Both the position numbers and the translations under genes were made by a program. Shown here one piece after another: positions 1 to 8,414 of a DNA stretch of 64,000 bases. The stretch's first letter is position 1. Each line of letters opens with the position of its first letter. The notes under the pieces were generated by a model. That model was not told where the DNA came from and ran no database searches. It worked only from the letters and a program-made list of their open reading frames with translations. This DNA comes from Pedobacter polaris. Its GTDB lineage: Bacteria; Bacteroidota; Bacteroidia; Sphingobacteriales; Sphingobacteriaceae. The stretch lies in contig NZ_SWBR01000001.1 in NCBI RefSeq assembly GCF_005116505.1, positions 806,001-870,000 on the forward strand, in the 5' to 3' direction.

Positions 1-462
1 ACCAATTTGCTCACCTAAAATCTGTAATTGATCTACAGCAGCAGGACGATAAACATCGCCAGCAACCATGATAGGTTTTTTGCCTTTATTTTTTAAATGC
101 AATGCAAGTTTACCAGTAAAAGTTGTCTTACCTGCACCGTTTAAACCAGCAATTAATATAATTGTTGGATTGTTTTTTAAATCTAACTCTGTTACCTCAC
201 CACCCATTAAGGCAGCAAGCCCATCATTCATTACCTTAGTTAGTAATTGACCCGGAGAAACTGCTGTAAGTACATTTAAACCTAAAGCTTTTTCTTTAAC
301 ATCATCTGTAAAGGTTTTAGCTGTCTTATAATTTACGTCGGCATCTAATAAAGCTTTTCTAATCTCTTTCATGGTTTCCGCCACGTTTATTTCAGAAATA
401 CTTCCTTGTCCCTTTAAAACTTTAAATGCCCTGTCTAGCTTATCCTGTAAATTTTCAAACAT
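1..462 (-). CDS. ffh: Signal recognition particle protein Ffh (SRP54), C-terminal part missing at the window edge
   Basis: This is the GTPase of the signal recognition particle, which binds 4.5S RNA and the signal sequences of nascent membrane proteins and docks with FtsY. The 154 visible residues begin MFENLQDKLDRAFKVLKGQG, the classic start of the SRP54 N-domain helical bundle. They continue into the G domain with the P-loop GLNGAGKTT at about residues 106-114 and the conserved DVYRPAAVDQL segment near the cut. The frame runs open to base 1, so the rest of the G domain and the M domain lie outside the window. The P-loop has N where most homologues have Q. The gene is transcribed away from the rest of the window. 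Confidence 0.96.
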   Translation of the reverse strand, partial: MFENLQDKLDRAFKVLKGQGSISEINVAETMKEIRKALLDADVNYKTAKTFTDDVKEKALGLNVLTAVSPGQLLTKVMNDGLAALMGGEVTELDLKNNPTIILIAGLNGAGKTTFTGKLALHLKNKGKKPIMVAGDVYRPAAVDQLQILGEQIG

Positions 463-549
463 AATTTTGTCTAATTCTTAATTGCAAAGATATTAATTTT
501 TAAGGTAAAAGCCCATAATGACTTAGTAACTGTTAACTGCAAATTGAGA

Positions 550-690
550 ACTGTTTTGGGCGTTTTAACACGCTTTCCGCTATATCTTTTTGGCTATTTC
601 TTTGAAATAGAATTTATTGAAAGCCAAAAAGGATGCCGCTTCAATCGTTAACGCAAAGCCATCTTACACTAAACACCCGAAAAACAGTCT
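550..690. repeat. Nested inverted-repeat (REP/BIME-like) element
   Basis: An outer pair ACTGTTTT (from 550) and AAAACAGT (ending near 688) encloses an inner pair TTTTTGGC (587-594) and GCCAAAAA (623-630). Inside that is a small hairpin, CTATTTC-TTT-GAAATAG (594-610). The sides CGCTTTCCGCTATATC and GGATGCCGCTTCAATCG resemble, from memory, a dispersed element common in Sphingobacteriaceae genomes. Only one copy is seen here, so the repeat family assignment is knowledge-based and not shown by the window. Confidence 0.5.
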
Positions 691-743
691 TTAGAGCAGG
701 CTAAAGCTTACATTTTGATAATGTAATAAAAAAGTTACTTATC

Positions 744-779
744 TACTAATCAATTAGTATTGTTATTAATTAATTAGTA
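744..779. promoter_or_regulatory. Two tandem dyads, probable BlaI-type operators
   Basis: The first dyad, TACTAATcaATTAGTA (744-759), has perfect 7-bp arms. The second, TATTAATtaATTAGTA (764-779), has the same arms with one change. Their centres are 20 bp apart, two helical turns, and the second ends 20 bp before the regulator start at 800. BlaI/MecI repressors are known to bind paired dyads in front of their own operons. Binding by the downstream BlaI homologue is inferred from position and symmetry. Confidence 0.6.
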
Positions 780-799
780 GTACATTCGTTATATAATTT

Positions 800-1168
800 A
801 TGGAGATGATAAAACTAGCAAAAAGAGAAGAGCAAATTATGCAAGCGTTTTGGGATGTAGAAAAAGCATTTATTAGAGATATTATTCCAATGCTGCCAGA
901 GCCTAAGCCTCATTACAATAGTGTTGCAACTATGGTGAAAATTCTAGAAGAAAAAGGGTTTTTGGGTCATGATGTAGTTGGTAATATGTTTTGTTACTTC
1001 GCTTTAGTTAATAGAGAAGAATACCAAAAGCATGCGTTAAAAGATGTGGTAAGTCAGTATTTTGATAATTCTTATCCCCGCATGTTAGCCTTTTTTGCAA
1101 AAGAACAAAATCTATCTGAAGAAGAATTAACAGAAATCGTAAATCTTATTAAAACTAAAAAGCCATGA
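800..1168 (+). CDS. BlaI/MecI/CopY family transcriptional repressor
   Basis: This 122-residue winged-helix regulator has the usual length for the family. It opens LAKREEQIMQAFWDVEKAFIRDI, and the recognition-helix segment YNSVATMVKILEEKGFLGHD matches the BlaI 'T..T.L..L..KG' pattern. The C-terminal helix (about 70-122) is the dimerisation and cleavage region in the family. An internal ATG at 806 is an alternative start. The stop overlaps the start of the M56 gene by 4 bp (ATGA), so the two are translationally coupled, as in blaI-blaR1. In the family the M56 protein inactivates the repressor upon signal. The signal here is unknown, and no beta-lactamase is nearby. Confidence 0.9.
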   Translation: MEMIKLAKREEQIMQAFWDVEKAFIRDIIPMLPEPKPHYNSVATMVKILEEKGFLGHDVVGNMFCYFALVNREEYQKHALKDVVSQYFDNSYPRMLAFFAKEQNLSEEELTEIVNLIKTKKP

Positions 1169-3243
1169 TTTTCTATGCCTTAAATGTTGCACTAATTTTA
1201 GCCGGATGTTTCCTGTTTTATAAAATATTGTTGCAGAAAGAGACCTTCTTTCCATTAAATAGATTTATTCTATTAGGCTGTTTGTTTCTATCTTTTAGTT
1301 TGCCTTTAATTCCTGTTCCACAACAATGGTCTTTTAGAAAAGCAAATACGGAGATATCAATATTTGAGGCTAATGCACCATCTGAATCTAAAGAACAGGC
1401 AGTAAAACCAGCAACAACCCAAACAGTTCAATCAACGGTTTCACAAACGCCAAAAGAATCATTTTTTAAAGATGTTTCGCTACTAGATGTAGTAGTTTGG
1501 GCATACTGGCTTGGTGTTGCAGTTTTTGGCATTAATTTTTTATTTCAGCTTGGCATTTTATTGTACAAAAGTTATTCTAGACCATTTATTCAGGATGGAA
1601 GATTTAGAATTGTTGAACTTTCTGGTGAGCAGGCGCCATGCTCATTTGCCAACAATATTTTTATCAATCCAGATAAATACGATTGGGATACTTACAGCCA
1701 AATCATCATCCATGAAAAAATACATATCCAACAAGGCCATAGTTACGATATCATTTTAGCAGAATTGGCATTAATCTTTCAATGGTTTAATCCATTTGCT
1801 TGGTTTTATCGAAAAGCAATGGAAGATAACCTAGAATTTTTAACTGATAATGAATTGCTAGAACACTCAAACATTGAGCCTTCAAGTTATCAAATGAGTT
1901 TGGTAAAGGTTTCTGCACCAAACTTTCCAGCAAGTTTAACCACAAATTACAATCAATCTATTCTTAAAAAAAGATTACTAATGATGAACTCAAAAAAATC
2001 AAATATTAACTCTACATGGAAGTATCTATGTATTGTTCCACTATTGCTCGTATTTGTTTCTTTATTTAACGAGCCTGTCGCTTTTGGAAAATCAGCTAAA
2101 ACAAATGCAAAAAGCAACAATAAATTTATGCAAGTCTCCAATAAGGGAACTTGGTTTGCAACCATAAAAAAAGATAAAATAAGTATTCGTTTCGAAGACG
2201 AAGAAAGCAATAATAACTACAGCAATAATGATTTTTTAATAACTGAATTTAAAAATCTGCCAACTACCGAAAAAGGAACATTTTCATTAACCAGAGAAGC
2301 TGGAACAATCCAATTTACAGGAAAGTTTGAAGGCAATGCCGGAATGGGCAACTATGAATTTAATGCTGATGAAAGCTTTTTTGCTTTTCTAGAAAAAGAA
2401 GGAATTAAAGCAAATAAAGAGAAAGATGGGATGGTTTTTTACATGGTGAAACTTAAAAGAGACTTTATCAAAATGCTTAAAAACCAAGGCTATACTCAAG
2501 TTTCAAAAAATGATTTAATTCCGCTTTGTGCAATGAATGTTACTGGCGAATACATTTCATCATTGAAAAATGCTGGATTAGATGATCTGTCTCTGCAAAA
2601 TATTATTCCTCTAAAAGCTTTAGATGTAGACGCTGCGTTCATAAAAGACATTAAAAGTTCTGGTTATAACAATATTACGGCAAGTAAATTAATTACTTTA
2701 AAGGCTCAAGGCATTGATGGAGCGTTTTTAAAAGCAGCTAAAAATGCCAGTAATGAAAGCGATAATGCTGGGTCGGTAGCAAAAGCAACTAAAGCTCCAA
2801 AAATTAATACCAGAACAGATCACAAAACCAATGAGTACAATGATGAAGATGATGATGAAGAGTTAGGAATGGCAATTGCTAAAAAGGCAATGAACATTAC
2901 ACCAGCATATATAAAAGAATTTGACGCAGCAGGTTTTAAATTCTCAGATGATGAACTATTGGCAATGAAAGCTTTAGGTATTACGCCAGAATATTGTAAA
3001 AGCTTTGATGTACTTGGGTTAGGAAAATTATCATCTGAATCATTTGCTGCCATGAAAGCCCTCGGTTTAACTGCAACAGATTACAACGAGTATAAAAAAC
3101 TTGGTTTTAAATCCTTAACTATTGAAGACGTTGTGGGTGCAAAAGCCACAGGAACCACTCCAAAATTTATTTCAGAGTTGCAAAAGAAAGGATATAACTA
3201 TACCACTATCAATAAATATGTAGAAAAGAAAGTGTTGTTCTAG
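1165..3243 (+). CDS. BlaR1-like M56 membrane metallopeptidase with C-terminal helical repeats
   Basis: This 692-residue membrane zinc protease is the presumed antirepressor partner of the upstream BlaI homologue. The N-terminal part has membrane helices at about 5-22, 33-50 and 107-133. The zinc motif HEKIH lies at 183-187, followed by the family's QWFNPFAWFYRKAMEDNLEFLTD block, which carries the third ligand. A further membrane helix is near 285-303. In place of a penicillin-binding sensor domain, the extracytoplasmic C-terminus holds a serine/lysine-rich stretch and about seven repeats of 22-24 residues (about 440-690) with the pattern 'KALGIT..YIK.....G'. The interval between repeats is an acidic run (EYNDEDDDEE). 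The ligand is unknown. M56 proteins with such tails are common in Bacteroidota. Confidence 0.88.
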   Translation: MIFYALNVALILAGCFLFYKILLQKETFFPLNRFILLGCLFLSFSLPLIPVPQQWSFRKANTEISIFEANAPSESKEQAVKPATTQTVQSTVSQTPKESFFKDVSLLDVVVWAYWLGVAVFGINFLFQLGILLYKSYSRPFIQDGRFRIVELSGEQAPCSFANNIFINPDKYDWDTYSQIIIHEKIHIQQGHSYDIILAELALIFQWFNPFAWFYRKAMEDNLEFLTDNELLEHSNIEPSSYQMSLVKVSAPNFPASLTTNYNQSILKKRLLMMNSKKSNINSTWKYLCIVPLLLVFVSLFNEPVAFGKSAKTNAKSNNKFMQVSNKGTWFATIKKDKISIRFEDEESNNNYSNNDFLITEFKNLPTTEKGTFSLTREAGTIQFTGKFEGNAGMGNYEFNADESFFAFLEKEGIKANKEKDGMVFYMVKLKRDFIKMLKNQGYTQVSKNDLIPLCAMNVTGEYISSLKNAGLDDLSLQNIIPLKALDVDAAFIKDIKSSGYNNITASKLITLKAQGIDGAFLKAAKNASNESDNAGSVAKATKAPKINTRTDHKTNEYNDEDDDEELGMAIAKKAMNITPAYIKEFDAAGFKFSDDELLAMKALGITPEYCKSFDVLGLGKLSSESFAAMKALGLTATDYNEYKKLGFKSLTIEDVVGAKATGTTPKFISELQKKGYNYTTINKYVEKKVLF

Positions 3244-3337
3244 CACATTCTATATAAACAGAAATATTAAAAGCCTCTACTGCTCATAAAATAACTACCG
3301 GTATTTTATATGGAATTGCTTTGTCCGAATTTTAACA

Positions 3338-3353
3338 AGAAAAATATTTTTCT
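3338..3353. promoter_or_regulatory. Perfect 16-bp AT-rich palindrome upstream of the DUF5916 gene
   Basis: AGAAAAATATTTTTCT reads the same on both strands and lies 55 bp before the start at 3408. It could be an operator or chance in AT-rich DNA. No regulator can be assigned. Confidence 0.25.
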
Positions 3354-3407
3354 CTTCGTGCAACATTCCACTGCATATAGGAGTCTTATCCCTAACAAAC
3401 TATACAA

Positions 3408-5834
3408 ATGAAACTAATTTTAAGCGCTCTAATTATTGCATTCTGCATAACAAGTAGTTTTGCCCAAACTCCTGTAAAAAAGAAATTAGCTGCACAAAGA
3501 ACAACCACAAGTCCGAAAATAGATGGCTATTTAGATGATGCCGTTTGGAATAGCGCTCCAATTGCTACAGATTTCATAGAATTAAGACCAGTTCCTGGTC
3601 GTGTAGAAACAAAAGAGGGAAGAACAGAAATAAAATTTTTATATGATGATTATGCTATCTATGTTTCTGCAAGAATGTATGATAAACCAGATAGCGTTGT
3701 ACATGAGCTGGTAGCAAGGGATAATATTGGTAATGCTGATTTTATTGGTGTGGTATTCGATACTTTTTTAGATGGAGTAAATGGCTATGGTTTTTTTGTT
3801 ACCGCAGCAGGTGTTCAGTTTGATGCTAAATATTCATTAATTGGAGATGAAGATCCAAGTTGGAATGCAGTTTGGGAAAGTATTGTTAGGCTAGATGATA
3901 AAGGTTGGACAGCTGAAATGAAAATTCCTTATTCGGCGCTACGTTTTTCGAGCAAAGATATACAGAACTGGGGGATGAATATTACGCGTAAACGTACAGG
4001 AACAAATCGCCAAACTTTTTGGAATTACGTTGATCCAAAAGTGAATGGATTTATAAACCAAAGCGGCGTTTTAGAAGGTTTTAAAAGTATAAAAGCACCT
4101 TTGCGATTGTCTTTTTCTCCTTATCTATCTACATTAGTTACTAATTATCCTTACAATACACCCGGAGTTAAAAATACACAGGCAACTATAAATGGCGGTA
4201 TGGATGTGAAATATGGTATTAACCAAAGTTTTACGCTAGACATGACGTTGATACCAGATTTTGGTCAAGTGCAAAGCGATTATAGGGTTTTAAACCTTAC
4301 CCCTTTTGAAGTAAAATTTAATGAAAATCGTCAGTTTTTTACTGAAGGAACCGAGCTATTTAACAAAGGAGATTTATTTTACTCGAAAAGAATTGGATCT
4401 ATTCCATCATACTTTGATAAAAGTGGTTTAAAATCTACCGACAAAATAATTAAGGATCCGCAAGAAGGAAAAGTATTAAATGCAACAAAAATCTCTGGGC
4501 GTACTTCTGGTGGATTAGGTATAGGTGTTTTTAATGCCATTACCAATAAAATGTATACTGAGGTCGAAGATCAATCGGGCAATAGAAGTAGATTTATTAG
4601 CCAACCTTTAACGAACTATAACATTATTGTACTAGATCAAACCCTAAAAAATAACAGTTCGGTAAGTGTAATTAATACCAATGTACTAAGACAAGGGAGT
4701 GCTTATGATGCGAATGTGAGTGCAGCTCTTTTCAATTTTAATGATAAAAAGAATGCCTATTATATTGATGGCGCAGGTAAAATGAGCTACGTTACGGCAG
4801 ATCCTGTTAAGGAAAATAGAAATGGCTACAGTTATGAATTGAGCTTGGGTAAGAAAAGTGGAACATTTACCTTTAAGTATGAGCAAGAGTTTTCTGATAC
4901 TCGTTTCGATCCATCTGATATGGGCTTTTATACCAATAATAACTTTTTTGATCAATCTTTAAATTTTGGTTATAACGTTTATAAACCAGGTAAATGGTAC
5001 AATTCAATTGAAGCATGGACAGAAGTAGAGTATTCGAGAAGATTTAAGCCAGGTGATTATCAAAGTTTAGGTATTTTTCCCGGAGTATGGGTTCAATTTA
5101 AAAACCAATGGTCTGTAGAGTTAAATGCAAATTGGATCGCAGAGTCTAATGATTTTTATGAATCGAGGAATGGACAAATTTATAAAGCTCCAGAAAGCTC
5201 CAGAGTTGGAATATTTGTTAACCCAAATAGGGCAAAAGCGTATAATTTTGGCGGAAATGTTACTAGAAGAAAGCTAAATCTATTTGATGGTGTAAACTAC
5301 AACTTTTACTTTTTCCAAAATTTAAGAGTAAGTGATAGATTGGCTTTTGGCTTAGACCTTAATTTTAGTCCTAGCTATAACTTTGTGAACTGGGTTGGTT
5401 TTAATGGGGCTCAATCGGTGTTTTCTAGATATGACAGAAATACGGTAGAGAATACAATGGATGCTAAATATAGTTTCAGCAACAGAATGGGTATTCAGCT
5501 AGGAGTTAGACATTATTGGTCTGATAGAAGAAACAAAGAGTTTTTTGGCTTAAATAATGCGGGCGGATTAGATTCTTATACTGGTCCTGCTTTGCAAAAT
5601 GTAGATAGAAATTATAATGTATTTAATATAGATTTAGTGTATTCTTGGGTTTTTGCACCGGGTAGCGAGTTAAGTATAACTTATAAAAATGCAGCAGAAA
5701 CAAATGAGAAATTCTTAACAAAAAGATACAATAGAAATTTTAGCAATATAGTTTCTGGACCACAAAACAATAGCTTATCTATTAAAGTATTGTATTATAT
5801 AGATTATTTGAATTTAGTGAAGAAAAAGAGTTAA
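3408..5834 (+). CDS. DUF5916 protein with N-terminal CBM9-like domain, outer-membrane beta-barrel
   Basis: The 808-residue exported protein starts with a signal peptide (MKLILSALIIAFCITSSFAQ). A carbohydrate-binding family 9-like domain follows (about 33-230) with the typical opening PKIDGYLDDAVWNSA and the segment WNAVWESIVRLDDKGWTAEMKIPYSALRF. The remainder has the DUF5916 hallmarks, including TLDMTLIPDFGQVQSD and FNENRQFFTEGTELF, and alternating aromatic strands ending in a beta-barrel. The family is very common in Bacteroidota and is thought to act at the outer membrane. Its substrate is not established. It stands alone, 164 bp after the M56 gene, and is not obviously part of that operon. 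Confidence 0.88.
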   Translation: MKLILSALIIAFCITSSFAQTPVKKKLAAQRTTTSPKIDGYLDDAVWNSAPIATDFIELRPVPGRVETKEGRTEIKFLYDDYAIYVSARMYDKPDSVVHELVARDNIGNADFIGVVFDTFLDGVNGYGFFVTAAGVQFDAKYSLIGDEDPSWNAVWESIVRLDDKGWTAEMKIPYSALRFSSKDIQNWGMNITRKRTGTNRQTFWNYVDPKVNGFINQSGVLEGFKSIKAPLRLSFSPYLSTLVTNYPYNTPGVKNTQATINGGMDVKYGINQSFTLDMTLIPDFGQVQSDYRVLNLTPFEVKFNENRQFFTEGTELFNKGDLFYSKRIGSIPSYFDKSGLKSTDKIIKDPQEGKVLNATKISGRTSGGLGIGVFNAITNKMYTEVEDQSGNRSRFISQPLTNYNIIVLDQTLKNNSSVSVINTNVLRQGSAYDANVSAALFNFNDKKNAYYIDGAGKMSYVTADPVKENRNGYSYELSLGKKSGTFTFKYEQEFSDTRFDPSDMGFYTNNNFFDQSLNFGYNVYKPGKWYNSIEAWTEVEYSRRFKPGDYQSLGIFPGVWVQFKNQWSVELNANWIAESNDFYESRNGQIYKAPESSRVGIFVNPNRAKAYNFGGNVTRRKLNLFDGVNYNFYFFQNLRVSDRLAFGLDLNFSPSYNFVNWVGFNGAQSVFSRYDRNTVENTMDAKYSFSNRMGIQLGVRHYWSDRRNKEFFGLNNAGGLDSYTGPALQNVDRNYNVFNIDLVYSWVFAPGSELSITYKNAAETNEKFLTKRYNRNFSNIVSGPQNNSLSIKVLYYIDYLNLVKKKS

Positions 5835-5869
5835 TTAGTATCATTCGTTCATTGGGAATATTTGACATT

Positions 5870-5990
5870 ATGATTTCTGAAATTGCTTCAGTGAAAATCA
5901 GCAATTTGTGGAAACTTAAAAGGTTCTGTGTAATCAGCGTAAAGAATATTATGGCAGATGCCCGCAGATTTAAGGTGTAGAAAGGTACAG
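5870..5990. repeat. Degenerate dispersed-repeat remnant
   Basis: The gap after the DUF5916 gene carries imperfect reiterations such as GTGAAAATCAGC, TGTGTAATCAGCG and GCAGATGCCCGCAGATTT. Sequences of this 'atctgcgtaatcagcg' type are scattered through many Bacteroidota genomes. That is recalled knowledge. Within the window it is only an imperfectly repetitive noncoding stretch. Confidence 0.3.
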
Positions 5991-6019
5991 GTTTTGATTA
6001 GTGAAGATATTGAATATTG

Positions 6020-6220
6020 TTACTTCGTTTTCCTCTTTTGCTTTTTAATAAATACAACAGCCAAACCACAGATAACACAAATAATGAAGTGCCCTAAGTA
6101 GTAAATCCAGTCTAAATGAATGATTTGCTTATCCCAATAAATTTTTATTACTAAGCTGGCTATTGTTAGGAAAAGGCAAAAGAAAAATCCTTGTAGAAAA
6201 GCTTTTAAATTAAGGTTCAT
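6020..6220 (-). CDS. Small two-TM membrane protein, function unknown
   Basis: This 66-residue protein has two predicted membrane helices, about 7-25 (LQGFFFCLFLTIASLVIKIY) and 39-58 (LGHFIICVICGLAVVFI), and a basic cytoplasmic tail KKQKRKTK, which suggests both ends inside. It lies 34 bp downstream of the DUF3078 gene on the same strand and may be co-transcribed with it. I do not recognise the family. The clear membrane topology and positive-inside tail favour a real gene over a chance reading frame. Confidence 0.6.
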   Translation of the reverse strand: MNLNLKAFLQGFFFCLFLTIASLVIKIYWDKQIIHLDWIYYLGHFIICVICGLAVVFIKKQKRKTK

Positions 6221-6253
6221 AGGTAAATATTTAATATTCTTTAGGGTTGGGGG

Positions 6254-7246
6254 TTATCTAGGAAATGCAAAGACCAATCCTAAAGCTAAAGTTTGTGAAC
6301 CCTGTATTTTCAAATCAGTATCTCTATCATACAGGCCAACACCTGTTATAGAAACATTCATGAAACGATTAATCTTTGCAATTACACCAACATCTAGCCT
6401 GTGGTCTATATGTCCAAAGTTATCGTAGGGAATAAACATATTGTACTTAGTTTTTAAGGTTACATTAGTAAATATTTCCTTTTCAAAGTTGGTAACGATT
6501 TGAAATGCCAATTCGTTTCTAATTTTTTTGCCAACTTCAACACCAAAATTTTTCGGATTAGTTTTATAAAGTGTGGTATCTAAAACAAAAGTTTGACGGG
6601 CCGTACCTGTACCAATTCGTGTAGAAAAAAACTTGCTAGGTTTATACTCAAAACCGATTGATTCTGTTAAATAACCAGGTGACATGAATTTGGAAAGCAG
6701 ATTTTCTTGTTCATTTCCTTGCGCATCTCTGCTATAAGAAAAACCCTTATCAAACTGAGACTCGAAGTTAAGGGAACCAAAGAAATACCAGTTTTTAGAA
6801 AGTTGTACAGCAGCTTTGTTGTCCCAATAAATTCGGTCGGTAGTTTTCTTTTGCAACTGACTTTTATTTTTCACCTTACCGTATTGCAAAATTACTTCGC
6901 TTGCATAGCTATAACTTTCTTTACTATATTCTGTCTTGTAGTTTACCAAGCCACCAATAGCCAAAGAATTTACCCCACCACCTTTCCAATTGTCGCTAAA
7001 TGCAGCTTGATTAATATTAATACCTACAGAGGTTTTAGTTTTCCAGTAATTTATTTTGGCGTTTACTAAAGCAGGGCTCAAATCAACAGGTTTAAATTGT
7101 AAAACTCCCATTCTAGAAGGAAGTGGGCTACGTTTTAACTTAATATCTAAATCTTTTGTAGGAATCGGAATGGTATCTACCTCTTGGGCAGCAAGATTTA
7201 ATGTAAGCGCAATGAATACAAAAAAGGTAAGCAGTAAATTTTTCAT
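6254..7246 (-). CDS. DUF3078 domain-containing outer-membrane-type protein
   Basis: The start at 7246 gives MKNLLLTFFVFIALTLNLAAQ, a clean signal peptide. An in-frame ATG seven codons upstream (7267) is less likely because it would put MFLFAIQ in front. The 330-residue product shows the DUF3078 signature: NYWKTKTSVGININQAAFSDNW, then GGVNSLAIGGLVNYKTEY and LSKNWYFFGSLNFESQFDKGFSY. It ends in amphipathic strands finishing with a C-terminal aromatic-basic end (FAFPR), consistent with an outer-membrane barrel. The function of the family is unknown. It follows the HERIH membrane-protein gene with a 24-bp gap on the same strand. Confidence 0.85.
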   Translation of the reverse strand: MKNLLLTFFVFIALTLNLAAQEVDTIPIPTKDLDIKLKRSPLPSRMGVLQFKPVDLSPALVNAKINYWKTKTSVGININQAAFSDNWKGGGVNSLAIGGLVNYKTEYSKESYSYASEVILQYGKVKNKSQLQKKTTDRIYWDNKAAVQLSKNWYFFGSLNFESQFDKGFSYSRDAQGNEQENLLSKFMSPGYLTESIGFEYKPSKFFSTRIGTGTARQTFVLDTTLYKTNPKNFGVEVGKKIRNELAFQIVTNFEKEIFTNVTLKTKYNMFIPYDNFGHIDHRLDVGVIAKINRFMNVSITGVGLYDRDTDLKIQGSQTLALGLVFAFPR

Positions 7247-7270
7247 TTGTATTGCAAATAAAAACAAAAA

Positions 7271-7600
7271 TTATGCGGAATAAAAATTTATCCAATTATA
7301 CCATGTTCTATTGGTAAGATAAGTCAAGTCTTTTTCGAAGTAATATGCTTCCTTTTCAAAAGAGATATTAAAATAGGCTTTGTGATGATTTTTGTACTTA
7401 ACAAGATTGAATAGATAGTTAATCAGGTACAAAAAATAAAAGGGAATGATCAACAGTTCAAGCTGTTGCTTTAAATGAATTCTCTCATGATTAATTAAAA
7501 CAGCATCTTTTTTTTGAGCCTTGTCTTTTAGCAAGATGAATGGAAATATTGCCATCGCATTTACTGATAGATTAGGCAATATGATAAACCAAAATCTCAT
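7271..7600 (-). CDS. Minimal HExxH membrane protein (M56-like mini-zincin)
   Basis: The 109-residue protein carries an HERIH motif (residues 39-43, in LINHERIHLKQQ). A membrane segment follows (about 48-66, LLIIPFYFLYLINYLFNL), and then FEKEAYYFEKD at about 81-91, which could give a third glutamate ligand as in gluzincins. The order HExxH, then TM, then E-A-Y resembles the catalytic core of M56/M48 membrane proteases reduced to about 110 residues. The start codon overlaps the stop of the upstream CarboxypepD_reg-like gene by 4 bp, so the two are coupled. Activity is inferred from motifs only. Similar short proteins are common but uncharacterised in Bacteroidota. Confidence 0.75.
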   Translation of the reverse strand: MRFWFIILPNLSVNAMAIFPFILLKDKAQKKDAVLINHERIHLKQQLELLIIPFYFLYLINYLFNLVKYKNHHKAYFNISFEKEAYYFEKDLTYLTNRTWYNWINFYSA

Positions 7601-8364
7601 TGATTTTGATAACTAAAATTTGGCAAAGTTACTCTTGGCAAGCTAGGTAGTCGAAAAGCGCTGGGGTTTCTTTTGTAAGAAGCATAACTGTTTTTTACAA
7701 ATTGTACAAAAGCATAATCTGATGCAGTTAAAACAAACTGATATGTTGGGCGGTATTGCAGCATGAAATCTTTAAGTTCTGTATCATTAGCAGCAACAAT
7801 TGCTCTTACATAATCTGGTCTAAATCGATAATCTATAATTGCTTCGTGGTAATCTTTCTCTAAAATTGCTTGCAAGTGGCGAGCATTTTTTCCAGACTTA
7901 CTTAGCAGGTTATAAATAGCATCAATTCCTAAACCAACACCTCTTGGCCCTATGTTCAATAAGTCTTTTGAACTGCCTTTATCAATGGCATATTTATAAT
8001 CTTGTAATTTTTTAGCATATTGTTCTGCTGCAGTTGGTTGCTTGCCAAATATTTTAACCTCTTTTAAGTTAATAGCTAAAGATTTTAACTGAAATAGGAT
8101 GGCGCTTTGCCCCTTATAAACAACGGTATCCATTCCGTAACTACTCAAAGCAGCAAATAGAGTATCTCCTACTTTAGCCTTTATTGTAAATTCGCCTTTA
8201 GTGTTGTTATACAAACCTTCGTCTGTTGCAGGATTGTAAATGTAAACTTTTGCCAAACGCAACTTATTATCTTTATCTATTACAAAACCCTGCACAGGTT
8301 TATTTTGTGCAAAAAGCTGTATGCAACAGAAAATAAAAAATAATAGAAGTGCCGAAAATTTCAT
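7597..8364 (-). CDS. Carboxypeptidase-like regulatory (CarboxypepD_reg-like) domain protein
   Basis: The product has 255 residues with a signal peptide (MKFSALLLFFIFCCIQLFAQ). A domain at about 22-100 matches the CarboxypepD_reg-like beta-sandwich: VQGFVIDKDNKLRLAKVYIYN, GEFTIKAKVGDTLFAALSSYGMDTV. This domain is usually found at the front of TonB-dependent receptors, but here it is followed by a helical segment of about 150 residues with no barrel. It ends in a proline-rich tail (LPSLPRVTLPNFSYQNQ). The gene overlaps the downstream HERIH gene by 4 bp. The context suggests a small envelope unit, substrate unknown. Confidence 0.78.
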   Translation of the reverse strand: MKFSALLLFFIFCCIQLFAQNKPVQGFVIDKDNKLRLAKVYIYNPATDEGLYNNTKGEFTIKAKVGDTLFAALSSYGMDTVVYKGQSAILFQLKSLAINLKEVKIFGKQPTAAEQYAKKLQDYKYAIDKGSSKDLLNIGPRGVGLGIDAIYNLLSKSGKNARHLQAILEKDYHEAIIDYRFRPDYVRAIVAANDTELKDFMLQYRPTYQFVLTASDYAFVQFVKNSYASYKRNPSAFRLPSLPRVTLPNFSYQNQ

Positions 8365-8414
8365 TTGTTAAGCAAAACTACAATTTAAGTAATTAAACCT
8401 TAGCTATCTTAACA

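Larger units (their letters stand above)
463..799. other. Intergenic region with REP-like element and tandem operator dyads
   Basis: These 337 bases lie between the divergent ffh and blaI-like genes. They hold no convincing gene. They contain a nested inverted-repeat element (about 550-690) and a pair of dyads directly before the regulator gene (744-779); both are listed separately. Confidence 0.7.

Noticed and set aside
68..250. Plus-strand frame inside ffh
   Set aside because: It is antisense to the well-conserved SRP54 N-G domain and has no family features.
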